Positions 9,612-19,533 of a DNA stretch of 64,000 nt are shown in pieces. Under the pieces are notes generated by a model that searched no databases, was not told the DNA's origin, and worked only from the letters and a program-made list of their open reading frames with translations. A program made the translations under genes and the position numbers. Location of the stretch: assembly GCA_025930755.1 (NCBI GenBank), contig JAICOJ010000007.1:1-64000 (forward strand), given 5' to 3'. Numbering within the stretch: position 1 is the first letter of the stretch; every line of letters starts with the position of its first letter. The stretch is from Gemmatimonadaceae bacterium (GTDB taxonomy: Bacteria; Gemmatimonadota; Gemmatimonadetes; Gemmatimonadales; Gemmatimonadaceae).

Positions 9612-10037
9612 GGGATCCGTCGGGGGAGGGTTGCGCGCCAGCCCGATCCCGATTCCTCCGTACTTTCCATCCGGCGTCAGCACGATGCGCAGGAGCACCG
9701 GACCCGGCGCATGCTCGAAATCGGCGGTCCGCCAGTACTGGTAGCTGCCAAGCCGGCGCACCACTTTCTCCTCGGTGACCTTCACCTGATTCCCGCCGTG
9801 GATGGCGATCTCGCCAACGAGGCGGGTGAGCTCCATGCGGGCGGTATCGGCGTTGGAGTTCGGTGCCAGGTTCAGGACGACGCTGTCGAGCTGATTGGCG
9901 AGAATCCAGTCGGCGAGCTTGCGGCCGGCGACGACGAGATCGGTCGTCGGCGGGGGCGGCATCGCTGGTGAAGACTGAGCGGTCGCGGTGCTGGTCAGCA
10001 GAACGACGCTGGCGATCGCGAGAAGGCGGAAGGACAT
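9606..10037 (-). CDS. hypothetical secreted protein
   Basis: 143 aa ORF with signal peptide MSFRLLAIASVVLLTSTATAQ. Confidence 0.6.
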   Translation of the reverse strand: MSFRLLAIASVVLLTSTATAQSSPAMPPPPTTDLVVAGRKLADWILANQLDSVVLNLAPNSNADTARMELTRLVGEIAIHGGNQVKVTEEKVVRRLGSYQYWRTADFEHAPGPVLLRIVLTPDGKYGGIGIGLARNPPPTDPE

Positions 10038-10123
10038 CGGATCCCTCGAGAGGGTAGGAGGCTTTCGACCGTACGCCGGGGTGGACCCCCCAGTTTCGCA
10101 GGATCAGCGGCCGCTATCGATCG

Positions 10124-11011
10124 ATGCCAGAGCTCCCGGACATCCTCGCGTACCTCGAAGCGCTCGGCCCACGAGTGGTGGGCCGGCCCATCGAGCGCGC
10201 GCGCGTGCTCAGTCCCTTTGTGCTGCGCACCGTGGAACCGCCGTTCCCGGAGATCGAAGGAAAATCCGTGCGTGGGCTCCGGCGTTTGGGGAAGCGAATC
10301 GTGTTCGAGCTCGATGATGAGCTGTATCTGGTGATTCATCTCATGATCGCCGGACGGCTGCGCTGGCGCGCGCGTGACGGAAAGCTGTTCGGGCGCATGA
10401 CGCTCGCCGCCTTCGACTTTCCGGACGGAACGCTCGCGCTCACCGAGGCCGGAACCAGACGGCGCGCGTCCATTCATCTCGTGCGCGGAGAGGCGGCGCT
10501 CGAGCCGTTCCGGCGAGGCGGGCTCAACGTGCTCGAGATCACCGAGGCTCAGTTCGCCGAGCGTCTGCGCTCGGAAAGCCATACGCTCAAGCGCGCCCTC
10601 ACCGATCCCCGACTCTTCGACGGCATCGGCAACGCATACTCCGACGAGATCCTTCACCACGCACGCCTCTCACCGCTTCAGCTCACGCGGCGGCTCGATG
10701 ACGACGCGGTGAGCCGTCTCTTCGTGAGCGCGCAGGCGACGCTGCGCGAATGGATCGATCGTCTGGGGGCGGAGGCCCGAAACGGGTTTCCGGAAAAGGT
10801 GACGGCGTTTCGCGATGGCATGGCCGTGCACGGTCGATTCAAGCAGCCATGTCCGGTGTGCGGCGCGCCGGTGCAGCGCATTCGCTACGCGGACAACGAG
10901 ACGAACTATTGCGCGCGATGCCAGACCGGCGGACGGCTGCTCGCCGACCGGGCGATGTCGCGACTCCTCAAGGAAGACTGGCCGCGAACGCTGGAGGAGC
11001 TCGAAGCATGA
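10124..11011 (+). CDS. Fpg/Nei family DNA glycosylase
   Basis: MPELPDI start, 'LFDGIGNAYSDEILHHARLSP' H2TH region, C-terminal zinc finger CPVCGAPVQRIRYADNETNYCARCQTGG. Confidence 0.92.
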   Translation: MPELPDILAYLEALGPRVVGRPIERARVLSPFVLRTVEPPFPEIEGKSVRGLRRLGKRIVFELDDELYLVIHLMIAGRLRWRARDGKLFGRMTLAAFDFPDGTLALTEAGTRRRASIHLVRGEAALEPFRRGGLNVLEITEAQFAERLRSESHTLKRALTDPRLFDGIGNAYSDEILHHARLSPLQLTRRLDDDAVSRLFVSAQATLREWIDRLGAEARNGFPEKVTAFRDGMAVHGRFKQPCPVCGAPVQRIRYADNETNYCARCQTGGRLLADRAMSRLLKEDWPRTLEELEA

Positions 11012-12501
11012 CCACTGCGCCGGTCTCGGGTGCGGAGTCTCGCCGGTCGTCCGAGCGCAGCCTGATCGAGCAGGCGTTTTCGCGCGCGGCGGGTGGGCCG
11101 CTCATCACCGGGAACAGCGTTCGGCTGCTTCGTGATGCCGCCGAGAACTATCCGGCATGGCTCGACGCGATCGCGGCCGCGGAGCGGACGGTCCACTTCG
11201 AGACCTACATCATTTGGGATGATGCATCGGGGGCGATGTTCGCCGACGCGCTGACGGCCAAGGCGCGCGACGGCGTCCGCGTCAGGGTGCTGTACGACTG
11301 GCTGGGTGGCGTCGGCAAGACTCCGCGTCGTTTTTGGGACGCGATGAGTCGCGCCGGCGTCGAAGTGCGCTCGTTCAATCCGCTGCGCCTCTCGAGCCCG
11401 TTAGGCTGGGTGCACCGCGACCACCGCAAGGCCCTCATTGTCGATGGTCTGGTCGGGTTCGTGTCGGGCCTGTGCGTTGGCCAGCAGTGGGTCGGGTACC
11501 CGCAGCGCGGCATCGCGCCGTGGCGAGACACCGGGCTCGAGCTTCGCGGCCCGGCGGTCGACGACGTGGAGCGCGCATTCGCTCGCGCGTGGTCGGTCGC
11601 GGGCGCAGCGAACGCTACCGAGGCGCATCTCGAGGTTCGCGGCGCCGCACCGGCGGGTAACGTCGCCGTCCGGGTCATCGCGAGCGAGCCGTGGAGTGCG
11701 CGGATGATCCGCGTCGCGCACCTCATGGCATCGGCCGCGCGCGAGCGCTGGTGGCTCACCGACGCGTATTTCGCCGGGACGCCGGAGTACGTGCAGGCGT
11801 TGCGCGCCGCGGCACGCGACAGCGTCGACGTCCGCCTGCTGGTGCCGGGAACGACGGACATTCCGGTGCTCCAGGCGTTCACGCGCGCCGGCTACCGTCC
11901 GCTCCTCGAGGCTGGCGTTCGCGTCTTCGAGTGGCGGGGCTCCATGCTGCACGCGAAGACGGCCGTCGGTGACGACGAGTGGGCGCGGGTGGGATCGAGC
12001 AACCTCAACATTGCGAGCTGGATCGGGAACTGGGAGCTGGACGTGGCGGTGAACGACAAGGCGTTCGCCGACCAGATGGTCGCGATGTATATGGCGGATC
12101 TCGAGAACGCGACCGAGATCGTCCTGCGTGAGGCGCGGGTCACCGATCGGCGCCGGTTCGTGCGCTCACCGGTGGCGACGCGGCGCCGGGTGGGGAGCGC
12201 CGGCCGCATCGCGGCGGGTGCGCTTCGACTCGGCAACACCGCCAGCGCCATGCTCACCGAGCACCGCGTCCTCGGCCGGGTCGAAGCGCGGGGCGCGGCG
12301 GCACTCGGCGGCATCTGCGTCGCGATTGCCCTCGTCGTGCTTTTCTGGCCCCGACTCCTCGCCCTGCCGTTCGGGGTGGTTCTCGCTTGGATCGGTACGG
12401 CGATGCTGCTCAAGGCGCACCGACTCCGCCGCGAGCGCGAGCAGCGTGGGGAGCGGCGGACCCGCGTCGTCGAGGCAGGCTCGGAGGGCACACGCACCTA
12501 G
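11008..12501 (+). CDS. phospholipase D-like / cardiolipin synthase-type protein
   Basis: Two HKD motifs (VHRDHRKALIVDG; MLHAKTAVGDDEWARVGSSNLN); ATGA overlap with upstream gene. Confidence 0.88.
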   Translation: MTTAPVSGAESRRSSERSLIEQAFSRAAGGPLITGNSVRLLRDAAENYPAWLDAIAAAERTVHFETYIIWDDASGAMFADALTAKARDGVRVRVLYDWLGGVGKTPRRFWDAMSRAGVEVRSFNPLRLSSPLGWVHRDHRKALIVDGLVGFVSGLCVGQQWVGYPQRGIAPWRDTGLELRGPAVDDVERAFARAWSVAGAANATEAHLEVRGAAPAGNVAVRVIASEPWSARMIRVAHLMASAARERWWLTDAYFAGTPEYVQALRAAARDSVDVRLLVPGTTDIPVLQAFTRAGYRPLLEAGVRVFEWRGSMLHAKTAVGDDEWARVGSSNLNIASWIGNWELDVAVNDKAFADQMVAMYMADLENATEIVLREARVTDRRRFVRSPVATRRRVGSAGRIAAGALRLGNTASAMLTEHRVLGRVEARGAAALGGICVAIALVVLFWPRLLALPFGVVLAWIGTAMLLKAHRLRREREQRGERRTRVVEAGSEGTRT

Positions 12502-12612
12502 CGCTCGCCGGAGACGGGCGCGGTAGGAGAATCCCTGACTCGGGTCGTCGTTCTGCCCGACGTGATTTCCCCCTTCTCCCGACCGAGAAAATGTCGGCTC
12601 CGAAGCAGTTTC

Positions 12613-13662
12613 ATGGCGAAGGAAGCAACCGCCACTCAGGAGACCGACATGCAAGTCCCGAAGATCATGCTATCGACCGTGGGCGCCGCTCTCGTGGGCG
12701 CGAGCTTTTTCGCTCTCACCGACGTTGGCGGTACCTCGACCGAGGTCATCGACTTCGGCACCAGGGTGACGGCGACGACTCCAGCCTACGACGCGCGCCT
12801 TGCGCGCGCCTCGGATGCGCGGATCAAGGAATTCATCATTCCGGTCACGCACGACACGATCGAGATCGCGAACGGCGTGAAGTACGAAGGATGGACCTTC
12901 GGCGGCACCGTTCCCGGGCCGGTGATTCGCGTGCGCGAGGGCGATCTCGTTCGGATCAAGGTCGTAAACAAGTCGCCGATGCCGCACTCGATCGATTTTC
13001 ACTCGGCGCGCATCCCGGCGAACATCGCGTACCGCACGTTCAATCCTGGCGACTCGATCAGCTTCGAGTTCGTGGCGCGTGATCCGGGCGCCTACATGGT
13101 GCACTGCGGAACGCCGCCGGTGACGATGCACATCATGCAGGGGATGTACTTCGCGATCATCGTCGACCCGAGAAACGGCTGGGGGACCAAGGCGGACAAG
13201 GAGTTCGTGCTGGTCCAGAGCGAGTTCTATACGATGAAGGACTCGACGACTGGCGCCGTCATCCCCGACTGGAACGGCGCGATGTCGAAGCAGGCGACGC
13301 AGGTCGTGTTCAACGGCCGTGCATTCCAGTACAAGGACAACCCGATCAACGTGGACGTGGGCGATCGCGTGCGGATCTTCGTCGTGAACGCGGGCCCGAC
13401 GTTCCGGAGTGACTTTCACGTGGTGGGTGCTGTGTTCGATCGCGTGTACGCGGACGGCAATCCCGCGAACGTGATGGAGCGGGTGCAGACGCAGAGCATC
13501 CCGGCGGGTGGCGGCGCGGTGTTCGAGACCGTGTTCGACGCCGACGCCAGCGGCGAAGGCCTCTATCCCTTCGTGACGCACAGCTTCGCGGACGCGGAGA
13601 AGGGAGCGGTCGGGATCATCAAGGTGGGTACGCCCACGGCGTTTGCCCACATGGATCACTAA
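12613..13662 (+). CDS. two-domain multicopper oxidase, NirK-like (copper nitrite reductase-type)
   Basis: PHSIDFH and MVHCGTPPVTMHIMQGM (type-1 Cu ligands and bridging His), DFHVVGAVFD, FVTHSFADAEKGAVG; start uncertain (12613 or 12649). Confidence 0.8.
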   Translation: MAKEATATQETDMQVPKIMLSTVGAALVGASFFALTDVGGTSTEVIDFGTRVTATTPAYDARLARASDARIKEFIIPVTHDTIEIANGVKYEGWTFGGTVPGPVIRVREGDLVRIKVVNKSPMPHSIDFHSARIPANIAYRTFNPGDSISFEFVARDPGAYMVHCGTPPVTMHIMQGMYFAIIVDPRNGWGTKADKEFVLVQSEFYTMKDSTTGAVIPDWNGAMSKQATQVVFNGRAFQYKDNPINVDVGDRVRIFVVNAGPTFRSDFHVVGAVFDRVYADGNPANVMERVQTQSIPAGGGAVFETVFDADASGEGLYPFVTHSFADAEKGAVGIIKVGTPTAFAHMDH

Positions 13663-13663
13663 G

Positions 13664-13876
13664 ATGATCAATCGACCGATCGACGCCGGCATCACCGTCA
13701 ACGAGATGCTCCGCGTGTACCCGGCGACCGTGTCCGTTCTCAATGCCTTCGGAATCGACGCCTGCTGCGGCGGCGCAGCCGCACTCGGTGAGGCGGCCCG
13801 CCGCGACGGCGTCGACCTCGACGAGCTCCTCCGTGCGCTGGCAGCTGTGACGGCGGTCGCGGAGGTAGCGAGATGA
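13664..13876 (+). CDS. ScdA/RIC N-terminal (DUF542) domain protein
   Basis: VNEMLRVYPATVSVLNAFGIDACCGGAAALGEAARRDGVDLDELL pattern typical of DUF542. Confidence 0.85.
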   Translation: MINRPIDAGITVNEMLRVYPATVSVLNAFGIDACCGGAAALGEAARRDGVDLDELLRALAAVTAVAEVAR

Positions 13877-14223
13877 CCATCATCGATCCTCGTCAGGCGG
13901 CGGCCGACGCCGTGGCGCACGACCCCCGTCGCCCGGCGACCGCCATCGTATATGACTCACCGGACGCTCGCTCGATCGTGTTTCGTCTCGCCGAGGGCCA
14001 GCAAGTTCCCCCGCATCGGAGCCCGTCGACGGTCATGCTCACCGTCCTGTTCGGGCGCGGCATGGTGTCAGGTGCCGATGGCGAGAAGCAAGTCGAGGCG
14101 GGAGAGGTTATCGTGTACGAGCGCGGTGAGCTTCATGGCATGCGGGCGAGCGAGGGGTCGTTCGTCCTGCTCGCGACCATCACTCCAAGGCCTGGCGAGC
14201 GCCCCCCGTTAGGAGTGGTCTGA
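13873..14223 (+). CDS. cupin domain protein
   Basis: beta-barrel pattern 'PPHRSPSTVMLTVLFGRGMVSGADGEKQVEAGEVIVYERGELHGM'; 4-nt overlap with upstream gene. Confidence 0.75.
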   Translation: MTIIDPRQAAADAVAHDPRRPATAIVYDSPDARSIVFRLAEGQQVPPHRSPSTVMLTVLFGRGMVSGADGEKQVEAGEVIVYERGELHGMRASEGSFVLLATITPRPGERPPLGVV

Positions 14224-14657
14224 TGGACTGGTTCGTGAAGGCATTCATCAAGGCGAGCCTCGCGTGGCTGGTGCTTGCCGTCTCGATGGGTGTCGCCATG
14301 GCCGTGCGCCCGCAGTGGCTCGTCTACCGCCCTGCCCACTTGCACATGGCGTTGCTAGGATTCGTAGCGATGATGATCTTCGGCGTGGCCTACCACGTGA
14401 TCCCGCGCTTCACCGGCAACCCGTTGCATAGTCGCACGCTCGCCGGGGTCCATTGGTGGCTCGCCAACGTCGGCCTCACCAGTCTCGTGGGCGGCTTCGT
14501 GATGCGCGTGCATTTGGGCGAAGGGGCGATCCCGGTGCTCGCCGGCGGCGGGGTGGTTGCCGCGGCTGGTGCCTACGCGTTCGCGTACAACCTCTGGCGG
14601 ACGCTCGACGCTGCGCCTCGCCCAGCCCTGGCTGGAGTGCGCGTGTCTCGCGCCTGA
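14223..14657 (+). CDS. mini heme-copper oxidase subunit I-like membrane protein
   Basis: About 4 TM helices, HLHMALLGFVAMMIFGVAYHVIPRF motif. Confidence 0.65.
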   Translation: MDWFVKAFIKASLAWLVLAVSMGVAMAVRPQWLVYRPAHLHMALLGFVAMMIFGVAYHVIPRFTGNPLHSRTLAGVHWWLANVGLTSLVGGFVMRVHLGEGAIPVLAGGGVVAAAGAYAFAYNLWRTLDAAPRPALAGVRVSRA

Positions 14658-15112
14658 TGCATTCGCTCGTCAGGCGGTTTCTCAAGACCGCCATCACGTT
14701 CCTGGTGATTGGGCTGCTCCTCGGCCTCTGGATGATGGTCGAGCGCGAGCTCGGCGGCCGCATGGCCGGGCCGTACGCGGTGAGCGCGCACACGCACGCC
14801 ATTCTCGTCGGCTTCGTCATGATGATGATTCTTGGCGTCGCCCTTTGGCTTTTCCCGAGACCGTCGAAGGAGGACACCCGCTATACGCCTCGCGCGGCCG
14901 AGGGGGCGTATTGGCTGGTGACGGTCGGCACGGCGGTGCGGGTCGTTGGTGAGCTCGCCCGGCCGAACGTGCCGGCGCGCTGGATGGGGATCACGATCGT
15001 GATCGCCGGAGCGCTACAGGTGATTGGCATCGCGCTGTTCTTCTATACCATGTGGCAGCGGATCCGGCCGGCCGGAAGCCAGGCTCGCGAGGCGCAGGGA
15101 GAGAGGTTCTAG
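14657..15112 (+). CDS. mini heme-copper oxidase subunit I-like membrane protein, paralog
   Basis: HTHAILVGFVMMMILGVALWLFPRP, about 4 TM; TGATG overlap with upstream gene. Confidence 0.65.
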   Translation: MHSLVRRFLKTAITFLVIGLLLGLWMMVERELGGRMAGPYAVSAHTHAILVGFVMMMILGVALWLFPRPSKEDTRYTPRAAEGAYWLVTVGTAVRVVGELARPNVPARWMGITIVIAGALQVIGIALFFYTMWQRIRPAGSQAREAQGERF

Positions 15113-15143
15113 TCGCGATCGCGAGGCGCGCGGCCTGACTCGC

Positions 15144-15542
15144 CTACCGGCGTACGACGCGGGCCGCGAGCGTCATGTCCCACAGGCCGCTCACCGGCTC
15201 GCCATTGCGCATGGCCGGACGAAAGGTAACGCTCTCGAGCCAGCGCTCGATGGCGATACGATCTTGCGTGCCGACAACGCCGCTGAGTTTGAGCGTCCGC
15301 ACATCGGCCCGTCCAAGGGCATCGACCATCACCTGGATCCGTATTCGCACCGTGGCCCGCCCGCCGGCGTTGGACTCGGGGACCGCTATGTCCGGGGCGG
15401 ATGCGCGCGTCAACAACCGAGGTGGTTCGGTTTGCGCTGGCGCTGGGGACGCGCTTGGCTGAGCGGCTTTCGCGCACGCGACCGCGCCGAAGGCGCATAG
15501 CGCGCCGAGCGGCACCAGCCGTATCAGTCTGAATCTCGCCAT
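15144..15542 (-). CDS. TonB C-terminal-like lipoprotein
   Basis: Lipobox AVACAK; 'TVRIRIQVMVDALGRADVRTLKLSG...RWLESVTFRPAMRNGEPV' resembles TonB_C. Confidence 0.6.
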   Translation of the reverse strand: MARFRLIRLVPLGALCAFGAVACAKAAQPSASPAPAQTEPPRLLTRASAPDIAVPESNAGGRATVRIRIQVMVDALGRADVRTLKLSGVVGTQDRIAIERWLESVTFRPAMRNGEPVSGLWDMTLAARVVRR

Positions 15543-15545
15543 GAC

Positions 15546-16046
15546 TTAGAGATCCTCGCCGATGAGGTTGCCGAGCGCGCTCCGGAACAACTGGAACTCC
15601 TTGGTCATCTCGAGCTCGTGCTCGCGTCCAAGCGCGTCGGGATATGCGTTGGAGCCGCTCGATGTGAGGCGGAAGTCGCCAGCGGTGAGCCGGAGCGTCC
15701 AGCCATCTCCGTCGACGACGCCTTCGGCCGCATACCGGGGGCGCCAGCGCTGAACGCCCGCCCGCTCGGTAGCGACCCAGAACTCACGCCACGCGTCCGC
15801 GGTCGGTGCACTTCGGATCGTGTCGATGGCGACGCCAGGCCGCCAATCCCACGGCGTTCGCCACATGGCGATCGAAGTGCCTTCGAGCTCGACGGTCACG
15901 GCATCCATCGCGAACCCGCCGTAGATGAAGCGGAGCTCGTCCGGCGCTCCTTCTCGCGGAAGGGGCGCGGTCGGCGCCTCACAGCGGGTGAGCGCCATGA
16001 ACGCGATGCTTGCAGCGACGATACGGGCGGTCAGAAGCGACATCAT
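15546..16046 (-). CDS. hypothetical secreted protein
   Basis: 166 aa ORF, signal peptide, good gene packing. Confidence 0.5.
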   Translation of the reverse strand: MMSLLTARIVAASIAFMALTRCEAPTAPLPREGAPDELRFIYGGFAMDAVTVELEGTSIAMWRTPWDWRPGVAIDTIRSAPTADAWREFWVATERAGVQRWRPRYAAEGVVDGDGWTLRLTAGDFRLTSSGSNAYPDALGREHELEMTKEFQLFRSALGNLIGEDL

Positions 16047-16061
16047 GGCCCTAAAATATCG

Positions 16062-16469
16062 TTAGGACTGGGCTTGGCCAGACCGCGCCGGGTGGCCCGT
16101 GCGAGACTCGGCCACCGCGAGCAGGAGGCCGGCCGCGATTCCGAGGCTCCAGCTCTTCGGATCCTGCCAGAGCCAGAGCTTGAACACCGTGGTCTCGAGC
16201 ATCAAGAGCAGCGCGAGCACGCGGTAGCCGCGATGCGGCGTGACGATGCCGGAGTACGTGAGAAAGAGCGTATGACCGGAGAAAGGGAGACCGGGCACAC
16301 CGATCCCGCGCAGCGCCGACACGAATACCACGACTGCGTCCAGCAGCCATCGGCGAGAGAACGACAGCGGGCCTTCGGCGAGGCGAAGACGCAACCAGAT
16401 CGGCGTGGCGATGAGCATCGGCGCCACGTACAACAGGAAGAAGCGGAGTCCGCGCACCTCCAGGCTCAT
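16062..16469 (-). CDS. hypothetical membrane protein
   Basis: 135 aa ORF with several hydrophobic segments. Confidence 0.5.
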   Translation of the reverse strand: MSLEVRGLRFFLLYVAPMLIATPIWLRLRLAEGPLSFSRRWLLDAVVVFVSALRGIGVPGLPFSGHTLFLTYSGIVTPHRGYRVLALLLMLETTVFKLWLWQDPKSWSLGIAAGLLLAVAESRTGHPARSGQAQS

Positions 16470-16515
16470 CCTGCCGGCTGCGTCTCACGCGGAAGAACGA
16501 GATCGAGGCTCCGGC

Positions 16516-18381
16516 TCACTGCGTGCCGCGCTCACTTGGCGCCCTGGATCCCAGCCACGCATGGCGAAACGCGCGGATCTCGTCCGTCAGCGGAAGGCCT
16601 GCACTCTCGTACGTGACAAGGCGAAGCCGCGGCTGCCCGCGAAGCGTCATGGATACGACCCTTCGCTGCGCGCGCTGGGTCACGTCGACGCGAACGAGGT
16701 CACCAACCCGGCGTTGCCCGATGATGCTATCGAGCGCGTTCACGGATGGCGTCGCCTGGCCATCGATCGCATGGATACGGTCGCCGTTCACAATGCCCGC
16801 GCCGTAGAGGGAGCCGTTCTCGATCGACCAGTTCACGAACACAGCGGTGGAGTCGTCGGCGAGCGATCCCCCGAGGTAGGGCGTCACGACGCTGTCGGCG
16901 GCGAGTCTGAAGCCGGCGCGGTCGAGCAGCCGCCCGTAGTCCGGAACGTCGCGACCCTCGATGTAGCGCCGGAAGAAATCGTTGGCGAACGCCGTGTCGC
17001 GAGCCACGCGTCCCAACGTCGATCGCAAATCGCGAAGCGTGTACGTGCGCGCGGGAGCAAGCGCGGCTGTCTGGCGGCGGCCGTACTCACGCCACATGGC
17101 TCGCATGAAGTCCTCGAGCGTCGCGCCATGCTCGGCACGCAGAGCAAGGTCGAGCGCGACACCGATGGCCGAGCCCCACGTGTAGTACGAAAGGAAGGCG
17201 TTCTGCCGGTTGGTGGGATCGAGATGGCTTCCGCCGTCGAAGAAGGGCGCGAGCCGGCTCATCTCGACCGCCGAGCCGTGAGTGCGCGCGGGCGATTCGA
17301 TGGTGGCGATGATGTTGCCGGCCAGGCTCCTCGCATACTCGTCGTCGGTGTAGTAGCCGGCGCGGCGGATGAAGAGATCATCGAAATAGCTGGTGAACCC
17401 CTCGGCGAACCAGAGCTCGCCGGACATGTTCTCGCGCTCGAAATCGAACGGCTCCAGGGAGCGCGCACGCAGCCGCTCGCCGTTCCAGGCATGAAAGAGC
17501 TCGTGCGACAGTGAGCCGAGCTGCGTCACCCGGCCCGCACGCTCGGCGATCGGAGTGCGACCGGTGAGGAAGGTCGAGTTGCGGTGCTCCATCGCATCTC
17601 CGTTCACCCATGGCAGGTAGTCGGCAATGAACGTGTAGACGCCGTAGTCCAGGCGCGGCGGCTCCCCCCACGACGCGATCTGCTCGGCGACGATGCGCTG
17701 CGCCATCTCCGCGAACGAATCCACCTGTGCTTCGGTGCCGAGGTGGTGGACGGCGAGCCGCCAGGTGGACGGACGCCCCGCGTGCGTCGTCTGCCAGCTC
17801 CGAATGGTGACCGGTCCCACCTCCGTGGGAGAATCCAGAAAGTACGTGACGTTCGGTGCGGTGAAGATCGTGGAGTCGCGCGTGGGCACGAGCTGCGTGA
17901 CGACACGCCAGCCGTCTCGGGGGCGGACGGTCAGTCGCACTGGCGCCGCGTCGAAGCCACGAGCCCAGACGAACGTCGCCGGCATGTTGAGGTGCGCGTG
18001 CGAGGCGTCGATCTGGAGATACGTGCCGTCCGCTCGGTCTCCCCACACGGTGTACGTCATCCGAACCGTTCCGTTGTGTCCGGCTACGTCCCACCCGTGT
18101 GGATCGGGACGCGTGATCTCCAGCCGGCGTCCGCGACCATCGGCGGCGGTGACGTCATAGACGTTCTTCGCGAATTGGGTGATCGCGTACCGGCCAGGGG
18201 ACGCGCGGCTCATGCGGACGCGGAGGGGAGTCCCCGGCGGAACGCCGACGAACGTGGCCGTCACGCGCGCCTCGTGCTGCGCCGCATTGGGGAAGGAAAT
18301 CTCGTACTCGACGCGACGGGCTTGCGCGTGAAGCGCGCCGGTCGCGGCGACGGTGGCGATGGACAGGAGGGCGAGGCGCAT
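16516..18381 (-). CDS. M61 family glycyl aminopeptidase-like protein
   Basis: SHELFHAWNGERLR zinc motif, WFAEGFTSYFDDL, C-terminal PDZ-like region. Confidence 0.9.
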   Translation of the reverse strand: MRLALLSIATVAATGALHAQARRVEYEISFPNAAQHEARVTATFVGVPPGTPLRVRMSRASPGRYAITQFAKNVYDVTAADGRGRRLEITRPDPHGWDVAGHNGTVRMTYTVWGDRADGTYLQIDASHAHLNMPATFVWARGFDAAPVRLTVRPRDGWRVVTQLVPTRDSTIFTAPNVTYFLDSPTEVGPVTIRSWQTTHAGRPSTWRLAVHHLGTEAQVDSFAEMAQRIVAEQIASWGEPPRLDYGVYTFIADYLPWVNGDAMEHRNSTFLTGRTPIAERAGRVTQLGSLSHELFHAWNGERLRARSLEPFDFERENMSGELWFAEGFTSYFDDLFIRRAGYYTDDEYARSLAGNIIATIESPARTHGSAVEMSRLAPFFDGGSHLDPTNRQNAFLSYYTWGSAIGVALDLALRAEHGATLEDFMRAMWREYGRRQTAALAPARTYTLRDLRSTLGRVARDTAFANDFFRRYIEGRDVPDYGRLLDRAGFRLAADSVVTPYLGGSLADDSTAVFVNWSIENGSLYGAGIVNGDRIHAIDGQATPSVNALDSIIGQRRVGDLVRVDVTQRAQRRVVSMTLRGQPRLRLVTYESAGLPLTDEIRAFRHAWLGSRAPSERGTQ

Positions 18382-18477
18382 ACCGGACGGGATAGGAGGA
18401 CACCGAAGCTACGTGCGTGCACGGGCAGGCGGCAGGTTACCGTCGGCGCTCCCGAGTGACCCGCCGAGTGGCGGCCC

Positions 18478-18993
18478 CTACCGATGGATGGCGCCCCTCG
18501 GCCTCTGCGTCGGTCGACCAGTGGGGCGCCACACCAGCGTCATCGACTCGCCGACCTGAAGGCGAGACCATTGGGCACTCGCCTGCTCGAATCCGCGGCA
18601 CACGCGCGCGATGTCCTCGGCGTTCACGCCCTCGACGCCCGCAGCCGGAATAGTCGCGCCGGTGGTCCAGAGCCGCCACGCGATACCGACGATCTTCTCG
18701 GACCGCATCGCGTCATCGCGGTTGGCGATGGCGAGGCGGTTCCCGCGCTTGACGACGCGTGTCCGCGGCCGTTCACCTAACGGGCGAAAGGTGTTCACGT
18801 GCCCGCCATCGGCGAGCTGACCGAAGACTCCTCCCCGAATCCCCAGCTCGCTTTCGACGACGAAGTGCGCCATGTCATGTGGCAGGCGGGCGTCGTAGCC
18901 GGGCGCCGGCTCCATGAATGACGGCCCGAGCCCCTCGCCCTCGACCGACACGCGGTAGCGTCGCTCGGCGGTTCGCGTAAATCTGACGTTCAT
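18478..18993 (-). CDS. conserved hypothetical protein
   Basis: 171 aa ORF, coding-like composition. Confidence 0.55.
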   Translation of the reverse strand: MNVRFTRTAERRYRVSVEGEGLGPSFMEPAPGYDARLPHDMAHFVVESELGIRGGVFGQLADGGHVNTFRPLGERPRTRVVKRGNRLAIANRDDAMRSEKIVGIAWRLWTTGATIPAAGVEGVNAEDIARVCRGFEQASAQWSRLQVGESMTLVWRPTGRPTQRPRGAIHR

Positions 18994-19018
18994 CGGCGTT
19001 GACTCCAGCTCTCACACC

Positions 19019-19522
19019 CTACAACAACTTCGCCAGGCACACGCTCGTTCCCGGTGACATCGTGTACTCCCCGTAGGCGGGGATTCCAGTGAACCCCGCG
19101 TTCCGATAGAGGGCGAGCGCCTCCGCCTGACGGGTTCCCGTCTCCAGCACGAGCCGGGTGAGGCCGAGCGCGCGCGCTTCGTCCTCGAGGCGGGCGAGAA
19201 GGGCGCGGCCGATTCCGTGGCCGCGGACATCGGGCGCGACGTACATGCGCTTCAGCTCCCCGACGCCGGGCCCGAGCTCACGCACCAGTGCTGGCTCGCG
19301 CAAGGTGCGGACCGCTCCGCACCCGACCGGCCGACCGGACAAGCGGGCGACAACGAATGCACCGGTGCCGGGAGCGACCTCGGTGGGATCCAAACGGAAA
19401 TGCGTCGCTCCCGGTTCGGGGTACCTCGTTGCGAGCTCGGCATTCAGCGCGCCGATCAAGCCCGCAGCGACCTCGCTCGTTAGGGATTCCGGCACGATGG
19501 TCAGCGCCGGCGAAGCACGCAC
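19019..19522 (-). CDS. GNAT family N-acetyltransferase
   Basis: LKRMYVAPDVRGHGIGRALLARLEDEARALGLTRLVLETG; GTG start inferred. Confidence 0.88.
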   Translation of the reverse strand: MRASPALTIVPESLTSEVAAGLIGALNAELATRYPEPGATHFRLDPTEVAPGTGAFVVARLSGRPVGCGAVRTLREPALVRELGPGVGELKRMYVAPDVRGHGIGRALLARLEDEARALGLTRLVLETGTRQAEALALYRNAGFTGIPAYGEYTMSPGTSVCLAKLL

Positions 19523-19533
19523 GCGACGGAGAG

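Noticed and set aside
10750-11007. N-terminal extension of the phospholipase D ORF
   Set aside because: Overlaps the Fpg zinc finger coding region; ATG at 11008 with ATGA coupling is far more plausible.
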